A stretch of 8,292 nucleotides of DNA from Planctomycetota bacterium (GTDB taxonomy: Bacteria > Planctomycetota > Planctomycetia > Planctomycetales > Planctomycetaceae), in the NCBI GenBank assembly GCA_003669575.1, contig QWOR01000233.1:1-8292 (forward strand), in the 5' to 3' direction. Every line of letters begins with the position of its first letter. Within the stretch, counting starts at the first letter, position 1. Of this stretch, positions 7,354 to 8,292 are shown in pieces. A model generated the notes under the pieces. That model was given only the letters and a program-made list of their open reading frames with translations, had not been told where the DNA came from and searched no databases. Position numbers and translations under genes: made by a program.

Positions 7354-8292
7354 GTGACCGAATGGATCACACAGCGAATGGCCGAAGCCCCCGCCAGTAC
7401 CTGGACGGTGGTCGGGGCACTCGTCACAGCTGTGATCTGTGCGGTGCTGACTCGGCCGGCACTGGTGACCTGCGAAGCTCCGGTCCGCCGCTGGCCGCTG
7501 ATCACGACGATCGTCGGGTTAGTCGTGGGGGCAGCTCTTGCGTATTGCATGGATGAGTTTCAGTGCCAGCGGACTCCCGAGGTGATCCCCAGCCAGACAT
7601 GGCAGGATCTGCGAATCGTTTACCACGCAATCTGTCTCGGCTTCCTGCTGGTGATCACTGCCACCGACCTGGCATCTCTCTACATCCCGAACTTTGTGGT
7701 GAACTGGGGCCTCGCGATTGCGATGATTGGGGCCTTCGTCTCGGGTGAGTTGCAGATGGCCCACCTGTGGGTCGACTGGAACGAGGAGATTCCCGGCCTT
7801 CGCGGTCCTTATATCCCCGACTGGATCCAAGCCCACCAGCATTGGCACGCCCTCGCCTGGAGTCTTGTGGGAGCGATCGTCGGCTGGGTGCTGATCGACG
7901 TGGTGCGTCGGATCGCCGAGTTCGCATTGGGGAGACCGGCAATGGGGGCGGGCGATGTCACGCTGATGGCCATGATCGGGGCATTCCTCGGCTGGCAGGC
8001 GACGGTGATCGCCTTCTTCATCGCTCCGATTCTGGCGCTCGTACTGGGGCCGCTGGCTCGGCGAGTCTCAAAAGAGATGGCTGTTCCCTACGGCCCGTTC
8101 CTGGCGATGGGGGCAATTATCACCATGTTCGCCTGGCGGTGGATCTGGATGTTCGAGATCGACATCTCTTCCACAGGCCCCGATTCGATCGATGACCGGA
8201 CGACTGCTTTTGCCGTCCGCCGGATGTTTGGTGACTGGATGCTGCTCACCGGGCTCAGCGTGGTCGCCCTCGTCGGGACGGTCGGTCTGATG
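7354..8292 (+). CDS. Type IV prepilin peptidase (A24 family), 3' end cut by window edge
   Basis: The frame stays open for 313 codons from GTG 7354 to the right edge. It is a polytopic inner-membrane aspartyl protease of the kind that cleaves leader peptides of type IV pilins and pseudopilins. Both catalytic aspartates are visible: D105 in TATDLASLYIPN, and D201 in GAGDVTLMAMIGAFLGW, the family GxGD motif. VPYGPFLAMGA (244-254) is the other hallmark. Hydrophobic segments lie near 17-37, 48-66, 90-104, 114-130, 166-184, 204-232, 248-265 and from ~294. The N-terminal 100 residues lack the CxxC pairs and cytoplasmic methylase domain of PilD, so this looks like a peptidase-only form. An unusual His/Trp-rich polar stretch (131-165) separates two membrane segments. 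The 58-base gap behind parC suggests possible co-transcription, without an obvious functional link. No pilin genes are in view. Confidence 0.88.
   Translation, partial: MTEWITQRMAEAPASTWTVVGALVTAVICAVLTRPALVTCEAPVRRWPLITTIVGLVVGAALAYCMDEFQCQRTPEVIPSQTWQDLRIVYHAICLGFLLVITATDLASLYIPNFVVNWGLAIAMIGAFVSGELQMAHLWVDWNEEIPGLRGPYIPDWIQAHQHWHALAWSLVGAIVGWVLIDVVRRIAEFALGRPAMGAGDVTLMAMIGAFLGWQATVIAFFIAPILALVLGPLARRVSKEMAVPYGPFLAMGAIITMFAWRWIWMFEIDISSTGPDSIDDRTTAFAVRRMFGDWMLLTGLSVVALVGTVGLM

Overview
The window is GC-rich bacterial chromosomal DNA carrying seven protein genes, two of them cut by the window edges. I see no tRNA, rRNA, CRISPR array, insertion sequence or phage gene. The gene mix suggests a planctomycete: a Tat-exported family-2 amidohydrolase beside a Gfo/Idh/MocA oxidoreductase, housekeeping genes scattered rather than in classical operons, and an archaeal-style diadenylate cyclase. 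This assignment is inference, because no taxonomic marker gene lies in the window.

Minus-strand block (1-4583), in transcription order: a Gfo/Idh/MocA oxidoreductase (4583-3513) and a Tat-signal amidohydrolase/lactonase (3423-2422), probably one sugar or sugar-acid module; fabI enoyl-ACP reductase (2173-1346) with its own candidate promoter; a MutT-type Nudix hydrolase (1218-793); and the N-terminal 200 codons of a pyruvate-kinase-like plus DisA_N diadenylate cyclase of DacZ type (602 to the left edge). A period-7 repeat block with inverted arms fills the gap between fabI and the Nudix gene.

Plus-strand block: after a 348-base non-coding divergent region come a type IIA topoisomerase A subunit, closest to ParC in its C-terminal domain (4932-7295), and 58 bases later a type IV prepilin peptidase that is still open at the right edge (7354-8292).

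Most of the window is ordinary housekeeping sequence, and I find no clearly new multi-gene system. The points worth a second look are the DacZ-like cyclase in an apparently bacterial context, the non-standard quinolone-pocket residues and displaced GyrA-box-like motif of the topoisomerase, the methylase-less prepilin peptidase with an extra His/Trp-rich segment, and the heptamer repeat block.
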